From contig NC_056428.1 in assembly GCF_905147365.1 (NCBI RefSeq), forward strand, positions 9,206,001-9,270,000: a stretch of DNA of 64,000 nucleotides, read 5' to 3'. The DNA is from Aricia agestis (lineage: Eukaryota > Arthropoda > Insecta > Lepidoptera > Lycaenidae). This document shows positions 9,812 through 21,908 of this stretch, one piece after another; within the stretch, counting starts at the first letter, position 1; every line of letters begins with the position of its first letter. Both the position numbers and the translations under genes were made by a program. The notes under the pieces are model-generated. The model saw only the letters and a program-made list of their open reading frames with translations. It made no database searches and was not told the origin of the DNA.

Positions 9812-10632
9812 TTAACGCAAAGGTCGTAGCAGATGGCCAAAAATCCGACCAAAATGTTGTATCGTAGTACAACATGTTGGAGGTTGAAACGTTGGAACGT
9901 TTCTGTCAATATTATACGTACTCGTATCTTATCAGAATATTGACAGAGACGTTGTCAAACGTCAAACAACTTTTTGTTTACTGTCTGTGCTGGTGCTTTT
10001 GTCTAGCGCGAAAACACTGCAGTAATAATATATTGACAGTTGTTTTGTACCCACACGCACATGATACTATGATCGCATTCACATCGCCAAAACATCTGTA
10101 TTCTGTAGGTTTATTTCCGATATGAGGAAAATGGTTTTATTGCTAATTGAATGATACCGTTTTAATGAAAACTGTACTCTAATAAACAATTATTCGATTG
10201 TATTTCCTGGCATTTAGCATATTATATAGTACCTATTATGTATATCACTACAATAAGAAGGCTAGTTTTGCCTGCTCAAAATTGGTTTTGCCAACATAGT
10301 AGTATTAACGAATATTAATCACTTAACTGATAAGGGGTTTCTGTAAAGATCTTCATTTAATTTTTTTTTATTTCGTCGGAAAACTTACAGCTATTATTAT
10401 AAATTATTAACTTAACTAGTTTGTAACTATAATCCATTTTAACCCATCAATCCCCAAGCGGCAGCCGGCTGCCGCATAACAATTGAAAATTGTGTCTGCT
10501 ATTCCCACGATCGAGTTATTAAAGTTTTCGCAAATATCTAGTTGCAAATGAAAGTGTACAGTTTAGTAATTAATTTTCGTATCTGATTGCGGCATTTAGT
10601 ATAGTTTTAAAATCTATTTAAGTATATTATAG

Positions 10633-11083
10633 AAAAAATCGTCCAAGTGCGAGTCAGACTCGCTCGCGCACGATGGGTTCCGACTTCCGTACTAAGTAGG
10701 GAAAAATTGTGTTTTTTGTATGGGAGCCCCCTTGAATATTTATTTTATTTTAATTTCATAATAGATTATTATAATTATTAAAATACTTACAAATATAATT
10801 ATGGATTTTGTGAAAATTTCAAGTGCCTATCTATTGCCATTATTGATTACGAGCAAAAAATGCCAAAAAAATCACGTTTCTTGTATGGGAGTCCCACTTA
10901 AATATTAATTTTATTTCGTTTTTAGTAAGTAATTGTTGTATAGCGGCCGCAACAGAAATATACAATTGCAAAATTTTCAGAAGTTTAGCTATAGCGGTTT
11001 TTGAGATACAGACAGATGGACAGACATCGAAGTCTCAGTAATAGGGTCCCGTTTTTACCCTTTGAGTACGGAACCCTAAAAAT
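10633..11083 (+). repeat. Dispersed repeat family R4, long copy
   Basis: It begins AAATCGTCCAAGTGCGAGTC and ends AGGGTCCCGTTTTTACCC...GTACGGAACCCTAAAA. Related ends occur at 39730-39895 (same strand) and a fragment at 35640-35700 (opposite strand). I recognise these end sequences as a common lepidopteran repeat. A GACAGATGGACAGACA microsatellite-like stretch sits inside, near the right end. Confidence 0.65.
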
Positions 11084-11382
11084 AATAATCATCAGCTACA
11101 TTTACACTACAAAGGCGTCGGACCAAATCATAATCGCTTTATTAACAGTTAATTAAACGTTTTCAAGGAGATAATCGCGAAACGGAAGTTATTACAACCT
11201 TGTTATGTGTTAACATAGAAGGTTGGAACGAAAATTAATGATTCCATTTGTTTGAGAATTGAGGAAAATGTTTATGCTAAACATATTGAAATGAGTATAA
11301 GACAAGAAATAAATGATGAGTTGAAAAAAAGCTATCACACAATATTATCCTTAAAAAATATTATTAATTAAAAATATTAAGG

Positions 11383-11673
11383 CCTTATCACACTGGCGAT
11401 TAGCGAGCGATTTGAAAGCGACCGCGATTGCGCGGCGTGCACGCAGCTTGCCTTCGGCGTTTTGGACACTCAGCAGCAAAATGGATTCTGACGTCACTCC
11501 CTAGACGAGTCTACTATATATAATAATAATCTGTGTAGACGAGTGTACAAAATGGCGTCCACGCCACGCCGCGACGACGCTGCTGTCGCGACGTGCACGC
11601 CGCGCAATCGCGGTGTGTGCGCTGCGCAGTCGCGTCACTTTCAAATCGCTCGCTAATCGCCAGTGTGATAAGG
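11383..11673. mobile_element. Foldback MITE, about 42-bp inverted ends
   Basis: CCTTATCACACTGGCGATTA and its continuation to about 11425 recur inverted at about 11632-11673. Inner GC-rich arms (GCGCGGCGTGCACG) also pair. The target duplication is not clear, so the superfamily is not assigned. Confidence 0.7.
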
Positions 11674-11769
11674 CACTTATAGTCTACTAGATAACACCTG
11701 CAACGTTTGTCAATTATCGCGCAGGAACCGTACATTTTTTCCGGGATAAAAATTTACCCAGCCAATCCG

Positions 11770-11880
11770 GGAATCAAAGTATCTCCATACCAAATTTCTG
11801 CAAAATTGGTCCAGTGGCTTAGGCGTGAAGAGGTAACAGACAGACGGACACTTTCGCATTTATAATATTAAGTATGGATT
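11770..11880 (+). repeat. Family R3 fragment
   Basis: The landmarks GTATCTCCATACCAAATTTC, GAGGTAACAGACAGACGG and ACTTTCGCATTTATAATATTA match the other R3 copies in this window. Confidence 0.6.
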
Positions 11881-12124
11881 AGTAGATATTATGTAAGCTA
11901 AATTATTGTTTCATAGCTACTACAGTCGTACTTTTTAACAGGCACCACTTTGAACTTTGAAAATAATTTGAAACCTCAAATTGATTGATCGTAGGGAGCA
12001 TAAACCTATAATGCTACAGTATATATTAAGTATATGGTAGGAAGTATAATATATAATGTACGTCACCATAGTTTGAATTAATTAAATCATACGTTAACCT
12101 GCAGGAAAAGTTTCGTCACTTTAT

Positions 12125-12600
12125 AATATACTAGAGATCGGCCAATGGTCGAAATTCGACCTTAGTTTCAACGACTATAACGACGACGAAAAATATTGAC
12201 TTCATCATATTTTTTCAACTCTTGTCTCTGGGACTCAGCTGATCTCAGACTGGCCGTGTAAGCATTGTCTAATAGCATCAAAGATTCAATAAAAAAACTA
12301 TAATCCATTTTCAATTTGTCACCTTGTTGTCAACAGACTTCAACCATAAATAAAAGAGTATAATTCGTATGTATAGGCTTGTCACTCAAAAATCTGTCAT
12401 TTTTCCTAGTGTGTGTGTTGCAGTGTGTGTAATGTTTTATTTGTTAAAAAAATGTATGATAAAATCATAATTTCAGAATAATGTTAGCTCGATGCACTCC
12501 TTTACCATATAAACTTTAACTGTGCAAAATTTCCTTCACCTACGTTTCCCCTTTTTTCGTAAAAAGGGATACAAAGTTTTCGGCTCAGGTATTAATAATT
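12125..12600 (+). repeat. Dispersed repeat family R1, copy 2
   Basis: It is collinear with 4765-5280 (same landmarks, same strand) but holds a stretch missing from the first copy near 12190-12300, so the two are separate insertions of one family. Confidence 0.65.
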
Positions 12601-13195
12601 AAAAATATATATAGATAATTCGGGGTTTTTTTTAGAAGGCAGGTCGATGTAGGTCTGACGTCAGAACAGGAAAATAAGATCTATTATGACTCCTTCGCAC
12701 TAGAGTATCATTAGGGTTGGTGCCACGAATTTCCTCTGTGGATAAGTATTCGTGGCGACCAAGGTGCCTGTTCCTGTTCTGTAGTAGAGCAGGACAGTCG
12801 AGGAGAAGGTGAGTAGGTATAATTTGGGTACCCAGCTACTAAACAAAAAGCGCTTTTAAATTTAAAATAGCACTCGTAGCGACTTCACTATAACGATTAT
12901 TATAATTTGTTTTTTATATTTCAACAATTTTGTGTAGGAAGTTAGGAACCAACAGGAAAACTTTTATTACTTCCTGAAATTAAGGTGAAAGATGAAGTGC
13001 TCATAATTGAATTTACTTGCACATTATTTTTTTCAAAATCTTCCGTACTATATCTTTATTCGGTAGCACCAGACCATAGATAAAGAGATAAAGACCAGAA
13101 ATAGCCAAAAGTGTAATGATTTTACTATTTACTATGACTAATTATTCTATAAAAATACTGAAAAGAAAAACCAAATAAATCTGAGCCATTCAGCA

Positions 13196-13840
13196 TACGT
13201 AGTATCCCTAAGTAGTCTGTGCATTCAGCCTACGAACGACGATGCGGGCTGAGGTTACGGCCTACGGCCTACGAAATGCTACGCAATATGAAATAGCGCC
13301 ATCTTGTAGCAACAACATGAAATTCGTGGTGTATGCAGTATGACGCTGCGAATGGCATCAAGAACAGTTACTAGTTTTTCAGAAACTTCACGAAACTTCC
13401 GATAGATGTCTTGATTAAAAACCGGCATTACTTAAATATTTTTTGTAGCCTGAGGGTTTCAGAATATTTTCATTTGTTCCAAAAATATTTAAACATTTTA
13501 GATACTGTCTATATTCTACTGAGTTAACTTTTGTCTCAAGGACTTTTGTATATTTTTATGTATGTAAAAAAAAGGGGGCATGCTATTACATATTAATAAA
13601 ATATAAAATATCGAATCAATAACTGAATTCGGTACCTACATTATTAACCAATTAATTTAAATCGTGAAAAACCCACGTCCCGGGGTACCAACTAGACCTT
13701 GTAGGAGCACAGGGAAGCCCGACGCGTTTCGTGCACAATAGTCAGAAAGTAGGTCGGTAATGTAATCGCCGAGAGAACGGTGCAGAGTCGCATCGTGATA
13801 TATTTTTTTCTTACTAACTAGTATTTAAGAAAAGTTCTGG
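13196..13840 (+). repeat. Duplicated block, copy 1
   Basis: From TACGTAGTATCCCT to CTTACTAACTAG this block is nearly identical to 15951-16695. It lacks a stretch of about 115-135 bp that copy 2 has near 16292-16430. No coding frame is apparent. It is either a dispersed repeat inserted twice or a segmental duplication. Confidence 0.85.
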
Positions 13841-13924
13841 GCTTCACAATTCGTTTAGGACTGTTTTATTGGTGCAATATTATAAACATTATTTTAAAAG
13901 GCACAGATGTCTCACACCTTGTCG

Positions 13925-14140
13925 ACCTCTGTGGCTCAGTGGTGAGCGCGTTGGTAGCTCAAGCCGGTGGTCGCGGGTTCGAATCCCGCCGACGGAACAA
14001 AAAGTTTTCAATGTTCCCAGGTCTGGGTGTGTTTTAAATATGTGTATGATATAATAAAAATCTTAAATATATGTATAGTATAAAATTATTAAATATATTT
14101 CCGTTGTCTGGGGCCAGACTGACGTGGTGTGAAGCATCCA
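13925..14140 (+). mobile_element. tRNA-derived SINE
   Basis: The head is tRNA-like: A box TGGCTCAGTGG (13932-13942) and B box GGTTCGAATCC (13976-13986), about 34 bp apart, as in an RNA polymerase III promoter. The body continues through AAGTTTTCAATGTTCCCAGG to a CCGTTGTCTGG segment. The tRNA part cannot form a complete functional acceptor stem with its flanks, so I call it a SINE rather than a tRNA gene. Confidence 0.85.
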
Positions 14141-14181
14141 TAGATATTATTATTTAATATTTACCTTCATAATAAATTGCT

Positions 14182-14620
14182 CCGAATACGATATGATAAT
14201 ACTCTGGGGCAACTCGACGGACGTAGACAAGGCATTCATTGCACAAAAAAATGTGCGTGCGATGTGTGGCAAGCCACCTTACAAGTCATGTAAACCACTG
14301 TTACAAAAACTAAGTATAATGACTTTACCGAGTATGACCATATACAAATTAGTTAATTACGCAAAAATAAATTATAAGAGTTTCAAAAAAGCGTGTGACA
14401 TACCCAGAAACAAAAGAAATCCTGATATGAGAGATTAGTACTCAACGTCATTCCAAAATATGCAATCTACCAAAACAATAATAATGCTATGTTTCAAAGC
14501 TAACAATGCTATTCCTAATAATATTAAAAACCTGCCGTACAATAACTTTAAAAAGGAAATATTGAAATGGTTAAAGTAAAAAAAACTTCTACTCGGTAAA
14601 GGAATTATTCGATGCAAAAA
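14182..14620 (+). pseudogene. Truncated LINE reverse-transcriptase tail
   Basis: The first part reads ILWGNSTDVDKAF-x-AQK...CGKPPYKSCKPL...LTLPSMTIY, the post-RT region of Jockey/CR1-like LINEs. After a stop near 14438 another frame continues with AIPNNIKNLPYNNFKK. There is no RT core and no intact frame: a 5'-truncated, frameshifted copy. Confidence 0.75.
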
Positions 14621-14865
14621 ATGATATATGTTTGTAATTGTATCAATGTGTTAAGTTTCACTAATTTCTATATTAAGTATATACTTTTCTTTTATAATAT
14701 TATTATAATTTAATCATTACTACTAATATGACATACCTTTATTCTAATTTTTTTTAATACTATGAACTTGATAATTATGTTTTCTTCTCTATGTAACATG
14801 ATAATTTTAATGCAATAATTGTACTGACGATTGCGAATTGTACATCTACAATATAATCATATATC

Positions 14866-15263
14866 TTTAAACGAGCAATTCTTGTATATATATAATTGGA
14901 ATCTCGGAATCGGCTCCAAAGATTTTGTTTTCTTAGATTAAATCAATCTAGCTAGAAATCATTTTTAGAAAATGTCATTTTATTGTGTTTTATTGAATAC
15001 CGAGCAAAGCTCGGTCAAATTGCTAGTAATTATTATTCATCATAGTAGTTACCAATTTGTTATTTTAAATATCAACTAGCTGTTTGACCGAGCTTTGCTC
15101 GGTATCCGATGAAAATGACATTTTCTAGAAATGATTCCTAGCTAGATCGATTTATCGCCCCCGAAACCCCCTATATACTAAATTTCATTAAAATCGTTGG
15201 AGCCGATTCCGAGATTCCAATTATATATTTATATACAAGAATTGCTCGTTTAAAGATACAAGA
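14866..15263. repeat. Two copies of repeat family R5 facing each other
   Basis: The segment 14866-15029 (ending ACCGAGCAAAGCTCGGT) recurs in inverted orientation at 15079-15263 with a spacer of about 50 bp. A third copy is at 31706-31811. The short palindrome AGC-AAAGCT is part of the family. Confidence 0.75.
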
Positions 15264-15363
15264 TTTGACTATGATGTTGACTTCTAATAATATTAAATGT
15301 TAATTTTAGACAATTTAGTTTGCATGCTATTTTATATAATATAATATATACTTATATACATAC

Positions 15364-15364
<1 letters not shown>

Positions 15365-15442
<78 letters not shown>
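15365..15442. repeat. (AT)n microsatellite
   Basis: This is an uninterrupted AT dinucleotide run of about 75 bp. It lies between repeat R5 and a half MITE. Confidence 0.95.
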
Positions 15443-15448
<6 letters not shown>

Positions 15449-15465
15449 TATAAATTTTTTCGTCT

Positions 15466-15551
15466 TTCAGCACTGCTACTTTCACAGTGAACTCTTCACA
15501 AGGAACATGTACACACCCTAAAGTATTATCACTTATTTTTGTTACACACTG
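15466..15551. mobile_element. Half copy of the 6636-6893 MITE
   Basis: GCACTGCTACTTTCACAGTG through TTTTTGTTACACACTG corresponds to the right arm of the TA-target MITE. The left arm is missing; the adjoining (AT)n run sits where it would have been. Confidence 0.75.
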
Positions 15552-15950
15552 TATATATATACTTAGCTAAAAGTGTTAGACCATAAGATCCTCATCACCA
15601 CCTACTGTATTTACAACTTTTAGAGAAAATAAATAAATTAAATTGAATTGAACATGAAAAATATAAGAAAAAATAATTAAAAAATAAGAATTGTGTTTAA
15701 TTCATTTTCCTATTTCCTTATTATATAAAATATTATAATGTTTTTAAATCGTTTCAACGCGGGCGAAGCCGCGGGTACATGCTAGTATGAAGTATCTAAA
15801 AAAAAAAGGAATTAAAGCCCGCTCTTTTTTGCCAAGCTGTACGTATGGCTAATTCTTAGCCTCCTTGCCACAGAAATTAAAAAAAAACCAAATGTCATAT
15901 TCTAATCTTGCAAATGAATTTTTTTGTATGGGAGATGTTCGTCTGATAGG

Positions 15951-16695
15951 TACGTAGTATCCCTGTAGCCTGCGGACGACGATGCGCGCTGCTACGGCCT
16001 ACGGCCTACGAAATGCTACGCAATATGAAATAGCGCCATCTTGTAGCAACAACATGAGTTTCGTGGTGTATGCAGTATGAGGCTCCGAATGGCATCAAGA
16101 ACAGTTACTAGTTTTTCAGAAACTTCACGAAACTTCCGATAGATGTCTTGATTAAAAACCGGCATTACTTAAATATTTTTAGTAGCCTGAGGGTTTCAGA
16201 ATATTTTCATTTGTTCCAAAAATATTTAAAAATTTTAGATACTGTCTATATTCTACTGAGTTAACTTTTGCCTCAAGGACTTTTGTATCTCCATTTCTTA
16301 AAAGTTCTCAGTCTCGTAAGAAAACTTGAAAAAGCTACTCTATATTATTACACAAATCGGTAAATTAAAAATCTTATTAAATCAACTGTTATAAGGAACG
16401 TGTTTTACATTTTTGCCAACTTAAAAAAAAGGAGCATGTTATTACATATTAATAAAATATAAAATATCGAATCAATAACTGAATTCGGTACCTACATTAT
16501 TAACCAATTAATTTAAATCGTGAAAAACCCACGTCCCGGGGTACCAACTAGACCTTGTAGGAGCACAGGGAAGCCCGACGCGTTTCGTGCACAATAGTCA
16601 GAAAGTAGGTCGGTAATGTAATCGCCGAGAGAACGGTGCAGAGTCGCATCGTGATATATTTTTTTCTTACTAACTATTATTGAAGAAAAGTTCTA
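15951..16695 (+). repeat. Duplicated block, copy 2
   Basis: Nearly identical to 13196-13840, in direct orientation about 2.75 kb downstream. It holds an additional segment near 16292-16430. See the first copy. Confidence 0.85.
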
Positions 16696-16699
16696 CACT

Positions 16700-17650
16700 A
16701 CAAATTATATAACGTGTTGTCGTGGCAAGAAAAATCTTATTTATACAGATTTATTATTTTTGTGTAATAGGGATGACGACAATGTCAAAGATTAGCTGAT
16801 TTTTTAAATAAAATGAAGTCAGAGCGATAAAATATAAGTATATCCAAAATTTCAGCTTCACAACTTATGTATTTTTTGTTATGAGCCTTCAAAGTTGGAT
16901 AGTCATGTAGTTTTTTTTTTTTATAAAATGCCTAAATTTTTGTATACCATTCGATAAGTTATGCAATTTATAAATAAAATTCTTATGAAACCACTTTCAT
17001 TAACATAGCTATCGAACAAACTACATAAGCGTGACGTCACAGTTAGGTAACATTTTGTATGGATATCTTGGAGAGTTTTTAAGCTATCAAAGTCATTTTT
17101 TCACCGATATTCCTATTTTTGAATGGTCCTTCACTTACCAACAAGAAAAAAAAATTCGTCATACCTATTACGCACCGTGAGAAGCCAGCTTAAAATCATA
17201 TTCAATGAGACCCGTGGCACATTTCTGACTTACTTTCGATTCTCTAGTGAAAACTATGTGTTAAAACTTAAATTCACCGCCCTTGCTCACTTGATATACG
17301 ACATTCTTAAGATAGACAATTGAAACACATGAAGATTTACACAAACAATCAAACATGTATTGCAATAGTCTGTTTCGAGACTGCCGTGCCTAAAGAGTGT
17401 ACCAGTAAGGCTGTAAGCATCAGCTACCTTTGCTATAAGGTTATTCCAGCAACGAGTTACCTAATGTGTGACTTGTCTATATACATTACACACACAAAAG
17501 TAGCTACGAAAAATTATAAAGAAAAATCATCTCGACTCCATTCCTTCCGCTGTTAATCAAATACGGCTCGTACGGCCTTAGCATGGGCCGCAACCGATCG
17601 AGTTCGGAAAACCCCAGACAGGTTGCCACATTAATTGACTAATGCGCTCC
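16700..17650. other. Unassigned spacer
   Basis: AT-rich sequence. Short frames near 17123-17556 have no family likeness, no initiation context and no splice pattern. Nothing is supported. Confidence 0.4.
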
Positions 17651-17653
17651 AAT

Positions 17654-17781
17654 GACTTCGAGTATCCTCCAGCTTTGGCAGTACTGACTTGGAGTATCCA
17701 CCAGCTTTGGCAGTACTGACTTGGAGTATCCACCAGCTTTAGCAGGACTGACTTGGAGTATCCACCAGCTTTGGCAGTACT
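17654..17781 (+). repeat. Tandem array, 4 x 32 bp
   Basis: Four head-to-tail units of GACTTGGAGTATCCACCAGC plus TTTGGCAGTACT start at 17654, 17686, 17718 and 17750, with one to three substitutions per unit. No coding context. Confidence 0.95.
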
Positions 17782-18960
17782 CCGTGAAAATGGGTCCTTA
17801 CAAAAGATTGGATCAAATTACTTATTACTGAATACTGTGTACACTAGACGTTACGCGCGGCTTATAATAATAATTTTACATAAACCGTACATTTTCCACA
17901 AAAATAGCCTATGCCCCTCCACTTGGTCTACTCTACGTCTGTGCCAAATAACTTAGAAATACATCCAGTAGTTCGCGAGAAAAGCGGCTTCAAATAATTT
18001 TCCCGGTTTTTTCAACATTCCCCTCTGTTTCTTCGCTTCTATTGGTATTAGAGTGAGACTTTACGGGGCTTAATTTTAAATTTATACATTTTATCGTTAA
18101 TTAAATAATATTAAATTTTAAAACTAAAACTTCTTTATAATCAGTTTAAAATGCAACATGATGAGGCGTTGCATTTTCAAATATCAACTTTAAGAGGAGT
18201 CCACACCGCCCTTTTTTCCATACAAACGTTGTCCCCTGTTTCCTCCCTGGATAATGCTAGTAGAGTTATAATTTTTTTCCTGAATATCTACGGCCACTAA
18301 TACAATGTTTCTATGTTTTCTTTTTTTTTCATAATTTAATTATTAAATAAGATATGAACGTTCAAAAACCCAAAAAAATGGCCAGATTTTCCGCTGTGTT
18401 CAAACGTCCAGAAAACAGATTTGGCTAGATTATACAAAAAAAAGCAAAACATAGGAACACAGCTCAATCCTTTTTTTAATCTTTAATGAAAAAACTACTT
18501 AAATCGGTTTAGTTTTGGAGAAGGAATCAGGGGACAACGAATCGTTGATTTTCTGGATTTTCTGCAGTTGTCTCTATCGCGTTCTGCGGTATAGGCTTGA
18601 GGTAAGGGAGACAGCTATAGATATTACAAGTACTTTTTTTTCATTTCTCTAGCCCCTGGTGTATCCTCACAGTAGAAGATACACATATTCTCTTCAATAT
18701 GACCTTAGAAATTAAAAAAATGGGTTATTGGTATTTCGATTATTTCAAGCGGCTACATAACAAAAGAACTCTTACAAGCCCCTCGACAAACTTCTGAAAT
18801 GCCACCTCCGACATCGAAGAGCAGCACGCACCCTAAACTCAAATTAATTGTATCGGCTAAAGCTTGATTCACTGAAAATCAAAATAGTAAAAATAAATAG
18901 TAGAAAAATAGTAAAAATAAACAAGAAACTTGAAATTATATAAACTTGGGCTGAGTTACA
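17782..18960. other. Unassigned spacer with a weak inverted pair
   Basis: No gene is seen. CGTTGTCCCCTG near 18226 recurs inverted near 18530, which suggests the ends of an old element of about 315 bp, but the arms diverge quickly. Confidence 0.35.
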
Positions 18961-18965
18961 CTACA

Positions 18966-19066
18966 GGGGGCCTATTATGAGCTCTTAAATCCATTCACTT
19001 TACGTCCTTATACAGTCAGTATAAGGACGTAAAGTGAATGGATTTAAGAGCTCATAATAGGCCCCC
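18966..19066. repeat. Perfect hairpin, 48-bp arms, 5-nt loop
   Basis: 18966-19013 and 19019-19066 are exact reverse complements around the loop AGTCA. The pairing continues imperfectly outward (ACTACA/TGTAGT). It is longer and cleaner than most microRNA precursors. A very young foldback insertion or an siRNA-forming hairpin fits better. Confidence 0.95.
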
Positions 19067-20107
19067 GGTGTAGTTTAGCTAAGTGTTAACAGTAACGTTT
19101 GTTGCACCATGATGTTTTGTTAACAGTTAATGCTCAAAATATAATAAATTAAAATTAACTACATTTTTACATCACAATCACAAATACATTTTTTAGCTTA
19201 AATATGATAAAACTGAATTAGGTTATAATTTTACATTATTGAACTAAACATTGAAAACAGCTGAAATTGAGCGGTTATGGTTTTCGTTTAATATGACGTC
19301 ATTCCATTCAATTGTTAAAATATTGCAATCTATTAATGACTAAACCGGAGATTTGACAGTTGGTTTAACATTTTGTTTTAGTTATATAGTAAGTTGGTGC
19401 AACTCACTCAGACATTAAGTCCAGTCGCCTAATAAATAAAAATTCGGTCATTGGCCTTTTATATATATAGCTAGCCTGCCAGCTTCTTGTCTCTATGAAG
19501 ATAATGACGTTCGTACTATTTATAAATCTCTAATTTATTTGTTATTTCTATCAATAGGTAATATTATAGTAGTAGCTTTTCTCTCTATCATTAAGTAGTA
19601 CTTAAGAATAGTCGAATCAACAGTTGAATCTTCGTTCCGCTTTTTTGCTTCAGGTTGAACAACCTGGCGGGTTCATCACAACATCACAACAATCGCACAA
19701 AAAATGTAAATAGCCGGAGGCGCTATCTAGCGGTACTTCCTTACGTAACAACATCAGCTGCGTCATCCATGTACTAGAAAACTATGATATTATGTCGATG
19801 GTATTTGGTATTATGATGCATTCGATATATTTTAGGGGCGTCTGTAAGCTACGTTAGGGTAAGGGGTAGTGAGGTCCAGGCAAATTATATCACCGCTTAA
19901 GAGAGGAGTTCCAAAAATATCATATTGTAATATATTGTAGTAAAAAAATTAGTCTAAATAAAACAAAGTTACTTCACTAATCTCAATGGAATTGTAAAAT
20001 TTAAAGATTGTGTTTAAAAAAATTATTACGTCTATACCAAAATATCAAAATAAGAAAAATCTTCCTGAGATAAGGGGAGTGGGTAACAAGTACATGTAAG
20101 ATTAACA

Positions 20108-20345
20108 ATAATAATTATGAATGCGAAAGTGTGTCTGTCTGACTGTCTTTCTGTCTGTCTATCTGTTACCTCTTCACGCCCAAACCGCTAAACCGATTTT
20201 GCTGAAATTTGGCATGGGGATACTTGGAGTCCCGAGAAAGGACAAAGGATATTTATATCCCGAAAAAAGGTACGGTTCCCGGGTGATAAACGAATTTTGG
20301 TGCAACGGAGTTGCGGGCGTCATCTAGCAGCATAATATATTTTTG
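20108..20345 (+). repeat. Family R3, copy with CTGT-rich head
   Basis: AATGCGAAAGTGTGTCTGTC, then TGTTACCTCTTCACGCCCAAACCG and GAAATTTGGCATGGGGATAC. The same run recurs at 20640-20790. A typical lepidopteran interspersed repeat with a built-in CTGT microsatellite. Confidence 0.75.
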
Positions 20346-20639
20346 TATTCAGTTAAAAACTAAACATAAATATTCCTTCTCTACCAAGAACTCAAACGAC
20401 GCTTGCTAGCTGTCTTGCTCTACAGATATCTATGATAAACAAAGACAAAAGTAGTTTTATCGATGTGTTTGCACACTTGAACACAGCGCCCCGGAAAGGG
20501 TTGCGCCACAGATGCGGAGTTTTGAAGTGCGCCCCTTAGCGGGGTTTGCCACAGCTGAGGGGATAAAGATTATGCTGGAAACCCTAAGGCCTATCCATAT
20601 CCATACTAATCCATACTTCCATACTAACATCCATTATCC

Positions 20640-20790
20640 ATACTAAAATTATAAATGCGAAAGTGTGTCTGTCTGTCTGTCCGTCTGTCTGTCTGTTACC
20701 TCTTCACGCCCAAACCGCTAAACCGATTTTGTTGAAATTTGGCATGGGGATACTTTGAGTGCCGGGAAGGGACATAGGATACTTTTAATT
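20640..20790 (+). repeat. Family R3, second copy
   Basis: It matches the first 150 bp of the 20108 copy closely, including the GCCCAAACCGCTAAACCG core and the CTGT run. The 3' part is lost. Confidence 0.75.
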
Positions 20791-20999
20791 TTTTTTGAGT
20801 TTGTGTTACATTAGGTAATAAAGGGTTAAAATTTCTTATCGTCGTATAATTTTCCCAATTTAAATGTTAGTAGGACAGTATTATACTCAGCAGCAGGTCT
20901 ATTAAGCAGTGCCACAAATCACAATTATGTTTATTTTTCTCATCTCCTTTATACTTTTCTATGATATATCCTTAATGTAATTTTCCTAAAAATATTTTT

Positions 21000-21115
21000 T
21001 AAGGGGGCAAACGAGCAAACGGGTCACCTGATGGAAAGCAACTACCGTCGCCCATGGACACACGCAGCATCAGAAGAGTTGCAGTTGCATTACCGGCCTT
21101 TAAATATAAGATAAA
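21000..21115 (-). repeat. SINE-like family R6, tail segment (minus)
   Basis: This is the reverse complement of the 3' part of 49455-49750: GGCAAACGAGCAAACGGGTC, CCTGATGGAAAG and CGCCCATGGACAC. It is the tail only. Confidence 0.7.
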
Positions 21116-21307
21116 TTTAGTTCGCATGGAAATATTTTGTATGAAAGTCTAATTCCTTTCGCAATTTAGAAGAATGCTTAATAGAACAATTGTAACTAGC
21201 GAGAGAAAACAAAAATCCCACGAGCTTGACAATGCTGACAGCAGTGATATTTAAATCTTATCTAATTCAGGCGTAATTTGTAAAACACATAGCTTTTCAT
21301 AATAATA

Positions 21308-21480
21308 ATATATATGGACGCTTTGCCGGTGCAAAGCGTCCATATATACTAAACTCACTCACTCGGCAAAACACAGCGCAAGCGCTGTTTCACGCCGGTT
21401 TTCTGTGAGAACGTGGTATTTATCTGGTCGAGCCGGCCCATTCGTGTCGAAGCATGGCTGTCCCACTTCTAAAACGAGCT
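21308..21480 (-). repeat. Hairpin joined to SINE-like family R6 head (minus)
   Basis: ATATGGACGCTTTGC pairs with GCAAAGCGTCCATAT at 21308-21348. It is followed by ACTCACTCGGCAAAACACAG and ACGCCGGTTTTCTGTGAGAA, the head of family R6 seen at 34255 and 49455. Confidence 0.65.
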
Positions 21481-21542
21481 AGTAGGTAAAAATAAAGAAA
21501 TTCAATTTATAAGTCATGGCAGTCAACATAAGCAGAAACCGA

Positions 21543-21908
21543 GAAAAGGGGTATGAAGATTTTGGCCGACCTACTTTCGCTAAATGTGTTTTTTCGCGTC
21601 CACGAATATTTTTTTCAAAAATGGATAGCTAACATCAATACAAACAAAAAATAATCTCGGACAAAACCACGTAAAGAGTCACATTTCGAAGATATGAGCT
21701 GCTAAAGTTTTACCAATTTAAGATATTGCAACTTTGGCAGCTCCAATCTTCGAAATGTACACCTTACGCGGTTTTGTCCAAGATTATTTTTTGTTTGTAT
21801 TGATGTTAGCTATCCATTTTTGAAAAAAAAAATTCGTGAACGCGAAAAAACACATTTAGCGGACAGTAGGCCGGCCAGGCTCCATACAAAAATCTTCATA
21901 CCCCTTTC
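21543..21908. mobile_element. Foldback element with about 170-bp arms
   Basis: AAAGGGGTATGAAGATTTT at the left and its inverse at the right open two long arms. Both carry AAATGTGTTTTTTCGCG, ATGGATAGCTAACATCAATA and TTCGAAATG segments in mirror order. The centre is a short AT-rich loop near 21700-21730. No transposase is inside. Confidence 0.8.

Noticed and set aside
9897..9950. Short inverted pair around TTCTGTCAATATT
   Set aside because: Arms of about 15 bp with a 20-nt spacer can arise by chance in AT-rich DNA.
13925..13998. Functional tRNA gene
   Set aside because: A and B boxes are present, but the flanks do not pair as an acceptor stem and the sequence continues into a SINE body.
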